From Mesobacillus boroniphilus JCM 21738 (GTDB lineage: Bacteria; Bacillota; Bacilli; Bacillales; Cytobacillaceae): a DNA stretch of 45,063 bases. The stretch lies in the NCBI RefSeq assembly GCF_000517385.1, contig NZ_BAUW01000022.1, forward strand, positions 1 to 45,063. The letters are read 5' to 3'. The notes under the pieces were generated by a model. It saw only the letters and a list, made by a program, of their open reading frames with translations. It made no database searches and had not been told where the DNA came from. The position numbers and the translations under genes were made by a program. Positions 9,694 through 17,935 of this stretch are shown here, in pieces; position 1 is the first letter of the stretch; each line of letters opens with the position of its first letter.

Positions 9694-9825
9694 ATGACTT
9701 ACTTATTCATGGCTTACTCAGTTATCTGGACGTTGATCGCTGGTTATGTAGTGGTGCTTGGCCGCCGCCAGAAGCAGCTGAAGAAAGAGCTTGAACTGCT
9801 TGAAGAATGGAACTCAGATTTTTAA
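9694..9825 (+). CDS. ccmD: CcmD-like small membrane protein, 43 aa
   Basis: ATG 10 nt after AAGGAGG. One N-terminal TM (MAYSVIWTLIAGYVVVLG) is followed by a basic/acidic helix (RRQKQLKKELELLEEW). This is the size, topology and location (after ccmC) of CcmD, the small subunit of the CcmABCD complex. It is too short for most ORF callers. Confidence 0.8.
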   Translation: MTYLFMAYSVIWTLIAGYVVVLGRRQKQLKKELELLEEWNSDF

Positions 9826-9842
9826 AAAAGCGGGTGAATAAA

Positions 9843-10349
9843 ATGGGCAAAAAGATTGTTCCGGTCATTGTCATCGCTGCCGTCATCGGGGTTCTCGGCT
9901 TTTTGGTCAGCGGACTGGGAGGGAAAGCATCGGCCCAGCCTGGTGACCAGTCCATCGATTTTGAGCTGCAGGATATTGAAGGCAACACTTATAAACTATC
10001 GGATTTTAAAGGCCAGCCAGTGGTCCTTAACTTTTTTGCAACCTGGTGCGCACCGTGCATTGACGAAGCTCCTGAACTGGAAGCATTCGGCAAAGAATAT
10101 AAGGATGCAAAGCTGCTGATCCTCGCTAAAGGCGAATCGAAAAAACGGATGGAAAAATACATCTCGGAAAGCGGCTCTGAGCTTACGTATCTTTTAGATA
10201 CAAAAGAGGACATTTCAAAAGATTATAATGTCATTGGCCAGCCTGAGACCATCATCATCGACAGGAACGGCGTCATTGTTGAACGTTTCTCGGGCCCGAC
10301 AACAAAGGACGATTTAATCAGGATGATCCAGGAGAAAGTTTCACCATAA
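9843..10349 (+). CDS. CcmG/ResA-type thiol-disulfide reductase
   Basis: Membrane-anchored extracytoplasmic thioredoxin-fold protein of 168 aa. It has an N-terminal TM, then FFATWCAPC with active cysteines C69 and C72 and the cis-Pro region GQPETIIIDRNG. It would reduce apocytochrome CxxCH cysteines. The ATG at 9843 (GCGGGTGA upstream) avoids a long overlap with ccmD. ResA and CcmG cannot be separated by sequence reading alone; operon position favours CcmG function. Confidence 0.85.
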   Translation: MGKKIVPVIVIAAVIGVLGFLVSGLGGKASAQPGDQSIDFELQDIEGNTYKLSDFKGQPVVLNFFATWCAPCIDEAPELEAFGKEYKDAKLLILAKGESKKRMEKYISESGSELTYLLDTKEDISKDYNVIGQPETIIIDRNGVIVERFSGPTTKDDLIRMIQEKVSP

Positions 10350-10380
10350 CCTTGGTTAAAGCACATTCGTGTTTTAATAA

Positions 10381-10412
10381 AGCTGTTTTCGGTTGAGCCT
10401 GCGAAAACAGCT
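10381..10412 (+). terminator. Hairpin between ccmG and nrfH
   Basis: Perfect 11-bp inverted repeat AGCTGTTTTCG / CGAAAACAGCT with a 10-nt loop, followed by TTTAG. The U-run is weak, so it is probably an attenuator or mRNA processing/stability element between the maturation genes and the structural genes. Confidence 0.55.
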
Positions 10413-10454
10413 TTTAGTAGATTGCGAGAATCCGCTTTAAGGGAGGTGAAAAAG

Positions 10455-10978
10455 ATGCTGAAAAAGCTACTGGGAATAGACAAAAAGATGCTGTTATTCA
10501 TTGGCGTATTTGCTGGAATCATTGTTTCTGTCGTCACTGTCAAAACGCTTGCCTATACGGATTCACCTGAATTTTGCTCGAGCTGCCATATCATGACAGA
10601 GGTCCATGACTCGTTCTCTGATTCCAACCACGCCGGCCTGTCCTGCGGCGACTGCCATTTGCCGCATGATACCATGGTTAATAAATACACCTATAAGCAA
10701 AGGCCGGAATGACGCATGTGTATTTCAATACACTGGGCGAGGCTAAAATCCCGAAGGTGCTGCACGCAACGGAAGGTTCTGAAGAAGTCATAAATGAGAA
10801 CTGCATCAGTTGCCATGAGAATACACTGGACAACGTTTCACATGATGCGAAAGACAGCTGTTCAAGCTGCCACCAGGCAGTGCCGCACGGCAAAGGCTTC
10901 AAAACAGAGGATTATTTTAAACCGCCGAAACCAGGCGAGCTTTTAGAAAATAAAGGAGGTACGATGAACAATGGCTAG
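10455..10978 (+). CDS. nrfH: NrfH, tetraheme quinol dehydrogenase subunit (frameshifted)
   Basis: NapC/NirT-family membrane cytochrome that passes electrons from menaquinol to NrfA. It has an N-terminal TM anchor and four heme motifs: CSSCHIM (C41; CxxCHxM is the NrfH hallmark), CGDCH (C64), CISCH and CSSCH. The frame breaks near 10699, where AAGGCAAAGG probably became AAGCAAAGG; correction gives NKYTYKAKAGMTHVYFN. RBS GGGAGGTGA lies ahead of ATG 10455. Its end overlaps nrfA by 8 nt. Confidence 0.9.
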
Positions 10979-12404
10979 AAATTACCGCTGGGCATTCTTG
11001 CTCCTTGCGGCTGTCATGCTCATCATAACAGGCTGCTCCAGCTCGGAAGAAGAAGCAACTTCCGCAAGTGAGCTGAAAACGGGGCTGAGCAAAGACGAAA
11101 TCAGCAATGAGGCCTTCAAGAACCTTTTCCCGCTGCAATATGACAGCTACAAGCAAAATGAAAAAATGGAGGATACGAAGTACAGCGGTTCCGTCAAACG
11201 GAGCAAGTTCGACCATGATAAGGAACCGTATCTGCCAGTCCTTTTTAACGGCTATGGTTTTGCGACTGAGTACAATGAGGATCGCGGCCATATCTATGCT
11301 AATGAGGATGTCCGGGCAATTGCGCGTATCACCGACAAATCAATCGGATCATGCTTAACCTGTAAGTCGACTGCTGTTCCTCACATGATTGAGGAAATGG
11401 GAGACGATTACTGGGGCGGAAATTTTAACGAAGATATCTGGCCAAAAGCAGAAGCGATGGGTCATTCACCAATCGGCTGCTCAGACTGCCACGATCCACA
11501 GACAATGGATTTGAGGATTACCCGTCCAAGCTTTATCAAGGGAATGGAATCACAGGGAATCGATATGTCCAACCCAACGAAGAATGACATGAGGAACTAT
11601 GTTTGCGGCCAGTGCCACGTAGAATACTATTTCGCTGCAGATAACGGAGAAGTAACTTATCCTTGGGCAAACGGCTTCGAGCCTGAAGATATGTATGAGT
11701 ATTATGAGACAACCGCAAAGGGACAAGGATTTGAAAAAGACTGGGTCCACAATGTTTCAGGAACGCCAATGCTAAAAGCACAGCACCCTGACTTTGAGAC
11801 CCATATAGAAGGCCCTCATGGTGAAGCAGGAGTTACATGTTCAGACTGTCACATGCCATATGACAGGGTAGACGGGAAAAAGAAAATCAGCTCACACTGG
11901 TGGACGTCACCGCTTAAGACAATGGACCAGTCATGCGCAACCTGCCATACCAACAGGGATATGGAAGAGCTGAAAGAACGTGTAATCGGTATCCAGGATA
12001 AACATATGGAAGCACTTCATAAGGCCGAGGATATATCGATCACCTCACACTATTACGTGAATAAGATGATTACTTCTGGCGTAAGTGAGGAGAAAATCAA
12101 GCAGGCTCAGGAGCGTATCAGAAAAGGACAATGGTTCTGGGATATGGTTGCAGCAGAAAGTGCGGCAGGATTCCATAATCCGCAAGGTGCAATGGATTCA
12201 TTGAGGGTATCGATTGAAGAGTCAAATGAGGCAATCAATCTCGCCATCGAGGAATTGACCAAGAAAGGCGTAAATCTTGAAGAGGTCAAAGAAGAGATTG
12301 AAAAAGTGAAGAAGGCTGTTTACGACGAAAAAGATAACTTCAAGAAGAAAGAAAAAGCAGTGAACAGTTACTTCCCAGCACAACAGCCAGCTCCAAAAAA
12401 ATAG
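10971..12404 (+). CDS. nrfA: NrfA, pentaheme ammonia-forming nitrite reductase
   Basis: Six-electron reduction of nitrite to ammonium on the outer face of the membrane. The 477-aa lipoprotein has lipobox LIITGC (C22). The active-site heme motif is CLTCK (C128), with four CxxCH motifs: CSDCH (C170), CGQCH (C212), a second CSDCH and CATCH. KAQHPDFETH carries the Lys/Gln and His residues near the calcium site and catalytic pocket. The gene is intact. It ends at a hairpin at 12432-12475. Confidence 0.95.
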   Translation: MARNYRWAFLLLAAVMLIITGCSSSEEEATSASELKTGLSKDEISNEAFKNLFPLQYDSYKQNEKMEDTKYSGSVKRSKFDHDKEPYLPVLFNGYGFATEYNEDRGHIYANEDVRAIARITDKSIGSCLTCKSTAVPHMIEEMGDDYWGGNFNEDIWPKAEAMGHSPIGCSDCHDPQTMDLRITRPSFIKGMESQGIDMSNPTKNDMRNYVCGQCHVEYYFAADNGEVTYPWANGFEPEDMYEYYETTAKGQGFEKDWVHNVSGTPMLKAQHPDFETHIEGPHGEAGVTCSDCHMPYDRVDGKKKISSHWWTSPLKTMDQSCATCHTNRDMEELKERVIGIQDKHMEALHKAEDISITSHYYVNKMITSGVSEEKIKQAQERIRKGQWFWDMVAAESAAGFHNPQGAMDSLRVSIEESNEAINLAIEELTKKGVNLEEVKEEIEKVKKAVYDEKDNFKKKEKAVNSYFPAQQPAPKK

Positions 12405-12431
12405 AGAATAGTAAATTTAGAGAAAAGATAA

Positions 12432-12478
12432 ATACGAAAACACTGTGCAAATGGTATTTTGTACGGTGTTTTCTTTAG
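12432..12478 (+). terminator. Terminator after nrfA
   Basis: Inverted repeat GAAAACAC...GTGTTTTC around a 20-nt centre, followed by TTTAGTTTT. It closes the Ccm-Nrf block. Confidence 0.6.
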
Positions 12479-12742
12479 TTTTGCAGAAAAGTGGGAGAGT
12501 GTCAATAATCCCGGATTCATATTTAAAAAATACTGCAAACTTTTGATGGTTCAGAGTGCGTAATTCAGCGAAAAATCCCCGTCATTCCATGATCTAAAAT
12601 TCTGCGTCCTTTTTCCAATTTAACTTCAAATAAATAGAAAATTTCAACTTCAAATTCTGTATAAATTCCTATTGCAACCAATTGTGAAAAGCTCTAGAAT
12701 TACTTTGGTATTCGAAATTAATTTAGTGAAAGAAGGCGTTGA
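12479..12742. other. Intergenic region between nrfA and yttB
   Basis: AT-rich, with no credible ORF. A direct repeat AACTTCAAAT occurs at 12622-12631 and 12646-12655, 24 bp apart, inside longer AATTT(C)AACTTCAAAT words. It could be an operator for the MFS gene, with no supporting evidence beyond position. Confidence 0.35.
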
Positions 12743-13930
12743 ATGATGCCTAGAGCCTTGTGGCTTTTAATTATCGGGATGGCAGTCAATGTTACTGGAT
12801 CTTCGTTTTTATGGCCTCTGAACACCATTTATATACATGAACACCTCGGCAAATCGTTGTCTGTTGCCGGAATCATTCTGATGCTAAACTCAGCTGCCAG
12901 CGTCATTGGCAATCTTTTTGGCGGCAGTCTTTTTGATAAAATCGGCGGTTACAAGTCTATTATTCTAGGAATCAGCATTACCATCATGGCACTGCTTGGC
13001 TTGACCTTATGGCCTGGCTGGCCGCAGTATATTTTCTTCCTGACTTTGGTTGGTTTTGGGTCCGGCATCGTCTTTCCAGCGATGTACGCAATGGCGGGTT
13101 CGGTCTGGAAGGAAGGCGGCCGTAAAGCGTTTAACGCGATTTACGTGGCACAGAACCTCGGAGTGGCAGTTGGAGCTGCGCTTGGCGGGCTAGTCGCATC
13201 ATATTCATTCCAGCTGATTTTCATGGCGAACGCCGCCATGTACCTGATTTTTATGTTGATTGCTATTTTCGGCTATCGCAGCATCGACACCCGGGCAGCG
13301 AAGCAAACAAGCATCATCCAGGAAAACGGCGCCATCAAAAGCCATACCAAGCTGTACGCCCTGCTCATCCTTGCTGTTGGCTACTTGCTTTGCTGGGTTG
13401 GTTACGTACAGTGGCAAACAACGATCGCAGCTTATACTCAGAAATTGAACATTTCTCTGAACCAGTATAGTATCCTTTGGACAATAAACGGTGCATTGAT
13501 CGTACTAGGCCAGCCAGTTGTAAACAGGCTGATCAAGCCGTTCCAGAATAAACTGAAATTGCAAATCATCATTGGCATGGTCATCTTCATGGTTTCCTAT
13601 GCAGTAGTTGCAGGAGCTTCAGCATTCTCAGGCTTCGTTGCTGGTATGGTAATCCTGACGATTGGGGAGATGCTGATCTGGCCGGCCGTTCCGACAATCG
13701 CAAATGAACTGGCGCCAAAAGGCCGGGAAGGCTTTTACCAGGGAATCGTCAACAGCACCGCAACTGGCGGAAGGATGATCGGCCCGCTGATGGGAGGAAT
13801 CCTTGTCGACCTATACGGTATGCCAATGCTATTCGCGATTTTGATTGCGCTCATGTTTATCGGGATCTTCACTACCGTAATTTACGACCGGAAATTAAAG
13901 GCGGCTCACAACGTGGCTGCCCAAGCATAA
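12743..13930 (+). CDS. yttB: Major facilitator transporter, YttB-like
   Basis: 395-aa MFS protein with twelve predicted hydrophobic segments. The conserved loop GGSLFDKIGGYKS follows TM2, and GREGFYQGIVNSTATGGRMIGP lies in the second half. B. subtilis carries the MFS gene yttB in the leuS region, so the symbol rests partly on synteny. The substrate is unknown. RBS AAGAAGG precedes ATG 12743. A terminator follows directly. Confidence 0.8.
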   Translation: MMPRALWLLIIGMAVNVTGSSFLWPLNTIYIHEHLGKSLSVAGIILMLNSAASVIGNLFGGSLFDKIGGYKSIILGISITIMALLGLTLWPGWPQYIFFLTLVGFGSGIVFPAMYAMAGSVWKEGGRKAFNAIYVAQNLGVAVGAALGGLVASYSFQLIFMANAAMYLIFMLIAIFGYRSIDTRAAKQTSIIQENGAIKSHTKLYALLILAVGYLLCWVGYVQWQTTIAAYTQKLNISLNQYSILWTINGALIVLGQPVVNRLIKPFQNKLKLQIIIGMVIFMVSYAVVAGASAFSGFVAGMVILTIGEMLIWPAVPTIANELAPKGREGFYQGIVNSTATGGRMIGPLMGGILVDLYGMPMLFAILIALMFIGIFTTVIYDRKLKAAHNVAAQA

Positions 13931-13941
13931 AAAAATAATAT

Positions 13942-13974
13942 GGAGCTGGGCTTAGATGCCTGGCTCCTCTTTTA
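13942..13974 (+). terminator. Terminator after yttB
   Basis: Stem GGAGCTGGGC / GCCTGGCTCC (one internal mismatch) with a 6-nt loop, followed by TCTTTTAG. Confidence 0.7.
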
Positions 13975-13987
13975 GTTGGTCACAATT

Positions 13988-14016
13988 TATGCATTTTTCT
14001 CGATAAAAAATGCATA
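13988..14016. promoter_or_regulatory. Inverted repeat upstream of cueP
   Basis: Perfect 11-bp arms TATGCATTTTT / AAAAATGCATA with a 7-nt centre, about 35 bp upstream of a good -10 (TATAAT, 14050-14055). Position suggests an operator for the copper lipoprotein gene. It does not match a regulator site I know. Confidence 0.4.
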
Positions 14017-14085
14017 TTTTACATCTAATATAGGACTGTGAGTTTATGATATAATCATACTTTGAGAGACAAGGGGGTGAATGGG

Positions 14086-14612
14086 TTGAAATTTAAGATC
14101 CTCGGAATTGCGTTTTTGGCTGCCGGTTTATTAACTGCCTGTAATGGCGGGGAAGAATCTGCTGAACCTGAAAAACAACAAGAAAACATCAAGGAATTGG
14201 TGAGTGATTACAGCACGGGCAAAATTAAGGGCCACAATGCTTCCATCACCTCACAAGAGCTGACAATTGCTGATAGTGAAGGGGACAAGCAAGTCTACGA
14301 CATTTCGGAAGAAGACTTCTTCGTCTCAATCGCGCCTTACGAAAATCAAACCCATCCTTGAACGAATCATAGCTTGACAGGTTGTCAAGGTGAACTGGTT
14401 GAAAAAGAGTTTGATGTATATATTGAAGATGAGGATGGAACGTGATCGTTGATGAGAAAATGACATCCCACCAGAATGGTTTCATCGATTTGTGGCTCCC
14501 ACGTGATCAAAAGTTCAAAACAAAGATTGACTATAACGGTAAAACTGTAGAATCAGAAATATCCACTTTTGAGAATGACGCCACTTGCAATACAACAATG
14601 CAGCTAATGTAG
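14086..14612 (+). CDS. cueP: CueP-family copper-binding lipoprotein with in-frame TGA at a conserved Cys (also frameshifted)
   Basis: Extracytoplasmic copper protein of 175 aa when read through. It has lipobox LLTAC, the segment DFFVSIAPYENQTHP, then TGA at 14359-14361, then TNHSLTGCQGELVEKEF, NGFIDLWLPRD and the C-terminal DATCNTTMQLM. CueP has three conserved Cys, with the first two 8 residues apart; the TGA sits at the first. The frame is unbroken across the TGA. A separate one-base loss near 14443 (ACGGTG to ACGTG) shifts the last third. TTG 14086 fits the AAGGGGG RBS; TTG 14062 is an alternative. The TGA is a nonsense mutation, a base-call error or selenocysteine; see findings. Confidence 0.8.
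14373..14389 (+). other. Perfect hairpin 11 nt after the cueP TGA (possible SECIS-like element)
   Basis: CTTGACA-GGT-TGTCAAG, 7-bp stem and GGU loop, begins 11 nt after the TGA and puts the loop 18 nt downstream of it. The E. coli fdhF SECIS loop (GGUC) sits at the same distance as I recall it. Caution: the encoded peptide LTGCQ favours self-complementary codons, so some pairing is expected by chance. Confidence 0.35.
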
Positions 14613-14617
14613 ACTAA

Positions 14618-14645
14618 AGCACCTATTTTCAGGTGCTTTTTTTTA
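14618..14645 (+). terminator. Terminator after cueP
   Basis: Stem AGCACCT / AGGTGCT with a 6-nt loop, followed by seven T. Confidence 0.9.
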
Positions 14646-14651
14646 TGCGTG

Positions 14652-14680
14652 TTATTGTTTTCAGAAAAATGTGATAAAAT
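14652..14680 (+). promoter_or_regulatory. Sigma-A promoter of the sigma-54 activator gene
   Basis: TTATTG, a 17-bp spacer and TAAAAT, 26 bp before the ATG at 14706. Confidence 0.5.
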
Positions 14681-14705
14681 CAAAAGAAAAACCAGGTGAC
14701 GGATT

Positions 14706-16068
14706 ATGAATACGAAACTTTTACATATTCCTGCAGACATTATTGAAACCATTGTTGAGAATGCCTTCGAATGGCTTGTTGTGGTTGATCGAGAAGGAAG
14801 GATCATCTATATCAATCATAATTATTGTGAATTCCTTGAAGTCAATCGTGAAGAAACAATTGGCAGGCATGTGACCGAAGTGATCGAGAATACCAGGATG
14901 CATATTGTGGCCCAGACAGGAAAAGAGGAGCTGGCTGACTTGCAATTTATCAAGGGCAACTACATGATTGCCAACCGGGTGCCTATTATTAAAAATGGCG
15001 AGGTAATCGCTGCCTTTGGAACGGTATTTTTCAGGGATACTCAGGAATGGATGAAAATGGACAGCCATGTAAAAAGCCTGCTGACCAGGATGCAGCCATA
15101 CATCCAGAAAATTGATTCAGGCGTGAAATATACACTTGATGACATCCTCGGCGAGTCGCAGCAGATTATCAGTTAAAAGAAAAAGTGAAAATGGTATCCA
15201 ATAGTGATATTTCAATTCTGATCAGGGGAGAAAGCGGAACAGGGAAGGAATTGTTCGCTCACAGCATTCACCAGCTGAGCAGCCGGAGCAAGAAGCCGTT
15301 CATCAAGGTGAACTGCGGCGCAATCCCGGAAAATCTGCTGGAATCTGAGCTGTTTGGCTATGAAGAAGGAGCTTTTACAGGCGCGAAAAAAGGCGGGAAA
15401 AAGGGGAAATTCCAGCTGGCTAATGGCGGTACCTCTTCCTGGATGAAATCGGGGACATGCCGCTAAGCATGCAGGTGAAGCTTTTGCGTGCCCTGCAGGA
15501 TGGGGAGATAGAACCGATTGGGTCGACGAAGTCGATTTCGGTTGATGTCCGGATAATCGCAGCCACAAACAGGCCGCTTGAGAACATGATTGAAGAGAAG
15601 CGATTCAGGGAGGATCTTTTTTACCGGATCAATGTCGTTCCTTTCAGCGTTCCGCCATTAAGGGAGCGCGCTGAGGACTTAACACTGCTGATCGCCTATT
15701 TTATCGGCAAGGTCACGAATCGGTTAGGCAAGCGGATTGCCGGGATTGAAAAGAACGTTATGGAAATTCTTCAATCATACAGCTGGCCGGGTAATATCCG
15801 TGAATTGGAAAATGTCATCGAAGCGGCAGTCCATTTGACAAAAGGAGAACAGGTTACTCTGGATTCCTTGCCTGATTATCTGCAAACACAGACAGCCATG
15901 TATCGATTCAATAATAAGAAGCTTAAGGATATTATGGAAGAAACAGAAAAATGGGTACTGATGCAAAGCCTTGAAAGGAATAAAGATGACAAAGTCCTTG
16001 TGGGAAGAGAGTTGGGGATCAGCAGGTCAACACTTTATGAAAAACTTAATAAGTATGGTCTCTTATAG
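14706..16068 (+). CDS. Sigma-54-dependent transcriptional activator, PAS-AAA-HTH (two frameshifts)
   Basis: Enhancer-binding protein. It has an N-terminal PAS sensor (about residues 10-120, [20 protein letters not shown]), then the AAA+ core with Walker A GESGTGKE, the sigma-54 contact loop GAFTGA, Walker [11 protein letters not shown] and the [15 protein letters not shown] segment. A C-terminal HTH of Fis/HTH_8 type ([21 protein letters not shown]) ends it. One T is missing near 15174 and one C near 15433; both restore conserved motifs. Corrected length is about 454 aa. The adjacent sigma-54 promoter and beta-hydroxybutyrate genes make it their likely activator, comparable in role to BdhR described in B. 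thuringiensis. Confidence 0.85.
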
Positions 16069-16102
16069 TCCGGAAATTCGGAATGATGTCCGAGTTTTCG
16101 GA
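16069..16102. promoter_or_regulatory. Two tandem palindromes, candidate enhancer sites
   Basis: TCCGGAAATTCGGA (16069-16082) and TCCGAGTTTTCGGA (16089-16102) share the pattern TCCGnnnnTTCGGA. They are spaced 20 bp start to start, two helical turns, about 180-210 bp upstream of the -24/-12 promoter. The second also resembles a terminator for the regulator gene because TTTCTTTTTT follows. Confidence 0.5.
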
Positions 16103-16215
16103 CTTTCTTTTTTCTATCAATATTTAAATATGTTTTCACTGTATGAATGGTAATTAATCAACCGGAACGGGACAGGTTAAATCTATTAAGTAATAGTAAT
16201 GGAAGTTTGTTAGAG

Positions 16216-16228
16216 TCCGGAATTCCGA
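16216..16228. promoter_or_regulatory. Third candidate enhancer palindrome
   Basis: TCCGGAATTCCGA contains the perfect palindrome CGGAATTCCG and resembles the two sites at 16069-16102. It lies 53 bp upstream of the sigma-54 promoter. Confidence 0.45.
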
Positions 16229-16280
16229 TTTAAATGACTGAAAATTAAGAATAAATCCTGATTCTCCTTGCCTGAAAAGT

Positions 16281-16296
16281 TGGCACGATAGTTGCA
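16281..16296 (+). promoter_or_regulatory. Sigma-54 (SigL) -24/-12 promoter
   Basis: TGGCAC-GATAG-TTGCA is a full match to the -24/-12 consensus TGGCAC-N5-TTGC(A/T). It stands upstream of the permease gene and downstream of the sigma-54 activator gene. Confidence 0.9.
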
Positions 16297-16407
16297 ATAA
16301 GATAATACAGCAATTTTATTCAATATTTTTGTAAGCGTTGTCATCTCGTTAGGCAAGGAGGGCAGTGTTCGGTTGGTTTTATTTTAAAAAAACAAGGGGG
16401 AAAAAGA

Positions 16408-17727
16408 ATGCTGAGTATGATTGGATTGATTGGTGGTTTGGCTTTATTGATTTATTTGACGATGAGGGGAATGAACCTGCTGATTGTCGGGCCGATTTCT
16501 GCGTTGTTTGTTGCTGTGTTCAGTGGGATGCCACTGTTTCCGCAGCTCGTTGAAGAAGGTGCTGCCAACTTTGTCGGCAACTATATGTCTGGTTTTTCTG
16601 GATTCGTTACAGCATGGTACATGATGTTCCTGCTTGGGGCGATCTTTGGAAAGGTAATGGAGGATAGCGGTGCGGCTGACAGTGTGTCTGAGTTCATCGT
16701 TGACAAATTGGGGATGAAGTTTGCCGTTCTTGCGATCGTTGCAGCCTGTGCCGTGCTGACATATGGCGGCGTAAGCTTGTTTGTCGTAGCATTTTCGGTT
16801 TATCCAATGGCATTGAGCTTGTTCAGGCAGGCGAATTTGCCAAGGCGTTTTATTCCGGCTGCATTGGCTTTCGGATCGGTTACCTTTACGATGACTTCTG
16901 CCGGTTCTCCGGAAATCCAGAACTGGATTCCCATTCAATTCCTGGATACTTCGCCGGTTGCAGGCTGGGAGGTCAGTGCCATCGTTGCCGTGTTCATGAT
17001 GATTTTTGGGTACTGGTGGCTGAAACGAATGATCACAAAGGCCGTTGCAAAAGGGGAGAAATTCGAAGCTCGGAAGACTGATCCAATGATGGAAAAGCGA
17101 GACCTGCCTCATCCTCTTATGGGTCTGATTCCTTTAGTTGTGGTATTGGTGATTTCATTCATTTTCCATGATTCATTGAAACAATCAGCGTTGATCATTG
17201 CTCTCCTTGGTGGAGTTGTATCTGCCTATCTATTAAATCGCAAGTATTTCAAAAATTTCTGGGAAGCCCTTTCTGAAGGGACTATGGGCGCCTTGATTGC
17301 AATTGGTAACACAGCTGCGGTTGTTGGATTCGGCGGTGTCGCAAAAGCAGTGCCGGCTTTCCAGACGGCGGTTGATGCGATGACGAATATTCCTGGAAGC
17401 CCGTTGATTGGTGCAGCGATTGCTGTCAGTGTCATTGCTGGTATGACTGGCTCGGCATCCGGGGGTCAGGCAATTGCGCTTCCATTGCTCGCTCCACATT
17501 ACATGGATATGGGAGTCAATCCGGAAGCGCTGCACAGGGTAGCGGCAATCTCCTCCGGGGCGCTTGATTCACTGCCGCATAATGGTTACGTAGTAACGAC
17601 TGTCCGGGCAATCTGTGGCGAGTCCCATCAGGATGCGTACAATCCAGTTGCTGCTGTGACTGTCATTGTTCCGTTGATTGGTGTGGCAATTGCGATTGTT
17701 CTATTCTCTCTAGGATTAGGCATTTAA
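16408..17727 (+). CDS. GntP-family permease, probable beta-hydroxybutyrate transporter
   Basis: 439-aa polytopic carboxylate permease of the GntP/ion transporter superfamily. It shows a conserved TYGGVSLFVVAFSVYP stretch and the re-entrant SSGALDSLPHNGYVVTT near the C-terminus. RBS AAGGGGG precedes the ATG. It is the first gene after the sigma-54 promoter and is followed by 3-hydroxybutyrate dehydrogenase, as with B. subtilis yxjC/yxjF. Substrate assignment to 3-hydroxybutyrate or acetoacetate is inference from this context. Confidence 0.8.
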   Translation: MLSMIGLIGGLALLIYLTMRGMNLLIVGPISALFVAVFSGMPLFPQLVEEGAANFVGNYMSGFSGFVTAWYMMFLLGAIFGKVMEDSGAADSVSEFIVDKLGMKFAVLAIVAACAVLTYGGVSLFVVAFSVYPMALSLFRQANLPRRFIPAALAFGSVTFTMTSAGSPEIQNWIPIQFLDTSPVAGWEVSAIVAVFMMIFGYWWLKRMITKAVAKGEKFEARKTDPMMEKRDLPHPLMGLIPLVVVLVISFIFHDSLKQSALIIALLGGVVSAYLLNRKYFKNFWEALSEGTMGALIAIGNTAAVVGFGGVAKAVPAFQTAVDAMTNIPGSPLIGAAIAVSVIAGMTGSASGGQAIALPLLAPHYMDMGVNPEALHRVAAISSGALDSLPHNGYVVTTVRAICGESHQDAYNPVAAVTVIVPLIGVAIAIVLFSLGLGI

Positions 17728-17830
17728 TGAAGGCTCTTTTCTCAAACTTTGTTGCTATTGACTACAAAATAGGATCGTATTACCTAAGTTTCTTTACAAA
17801 ATTAACGCTTATTATGAGAAAAGAGCTTGC
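17728..17830. repeat. MITE-like or stem-forming repeat between permease and dehydrogenase
   Basis: A perfect 12-bp inverted repeat GCTCTTTTCTCA (17733-17744) / TGAGAAAAGAGC (17815-17826) encloses about 70 bp. The word AAGGCTCTTTTCTCAAACTT is one I recognise as recurrent in intergenic Bacillaceae DNA. It starts within the permease stop codon region. It may be a small mobile repeat or a folding mRNA spacer. Confidence 0.5.
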
Positions 17831-17935
17831 AAACTTAGTACCGACATACAAAAGGACTTTTTATCACGTTAAAATCGGCTTTAGGATTTTAACAACAATC
17901 TTTACGGAAACCGCCTTAAAGAAAGGAGATTCTCA

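Noticed and set aside
2950-12404. Decay of the ccm-nrf operon into pseudogenes
   Set aside because: All catalytic motifs are intact, breaks are single and homopolymer-like, and unrelated housekeeping genes in the window show the same defects.
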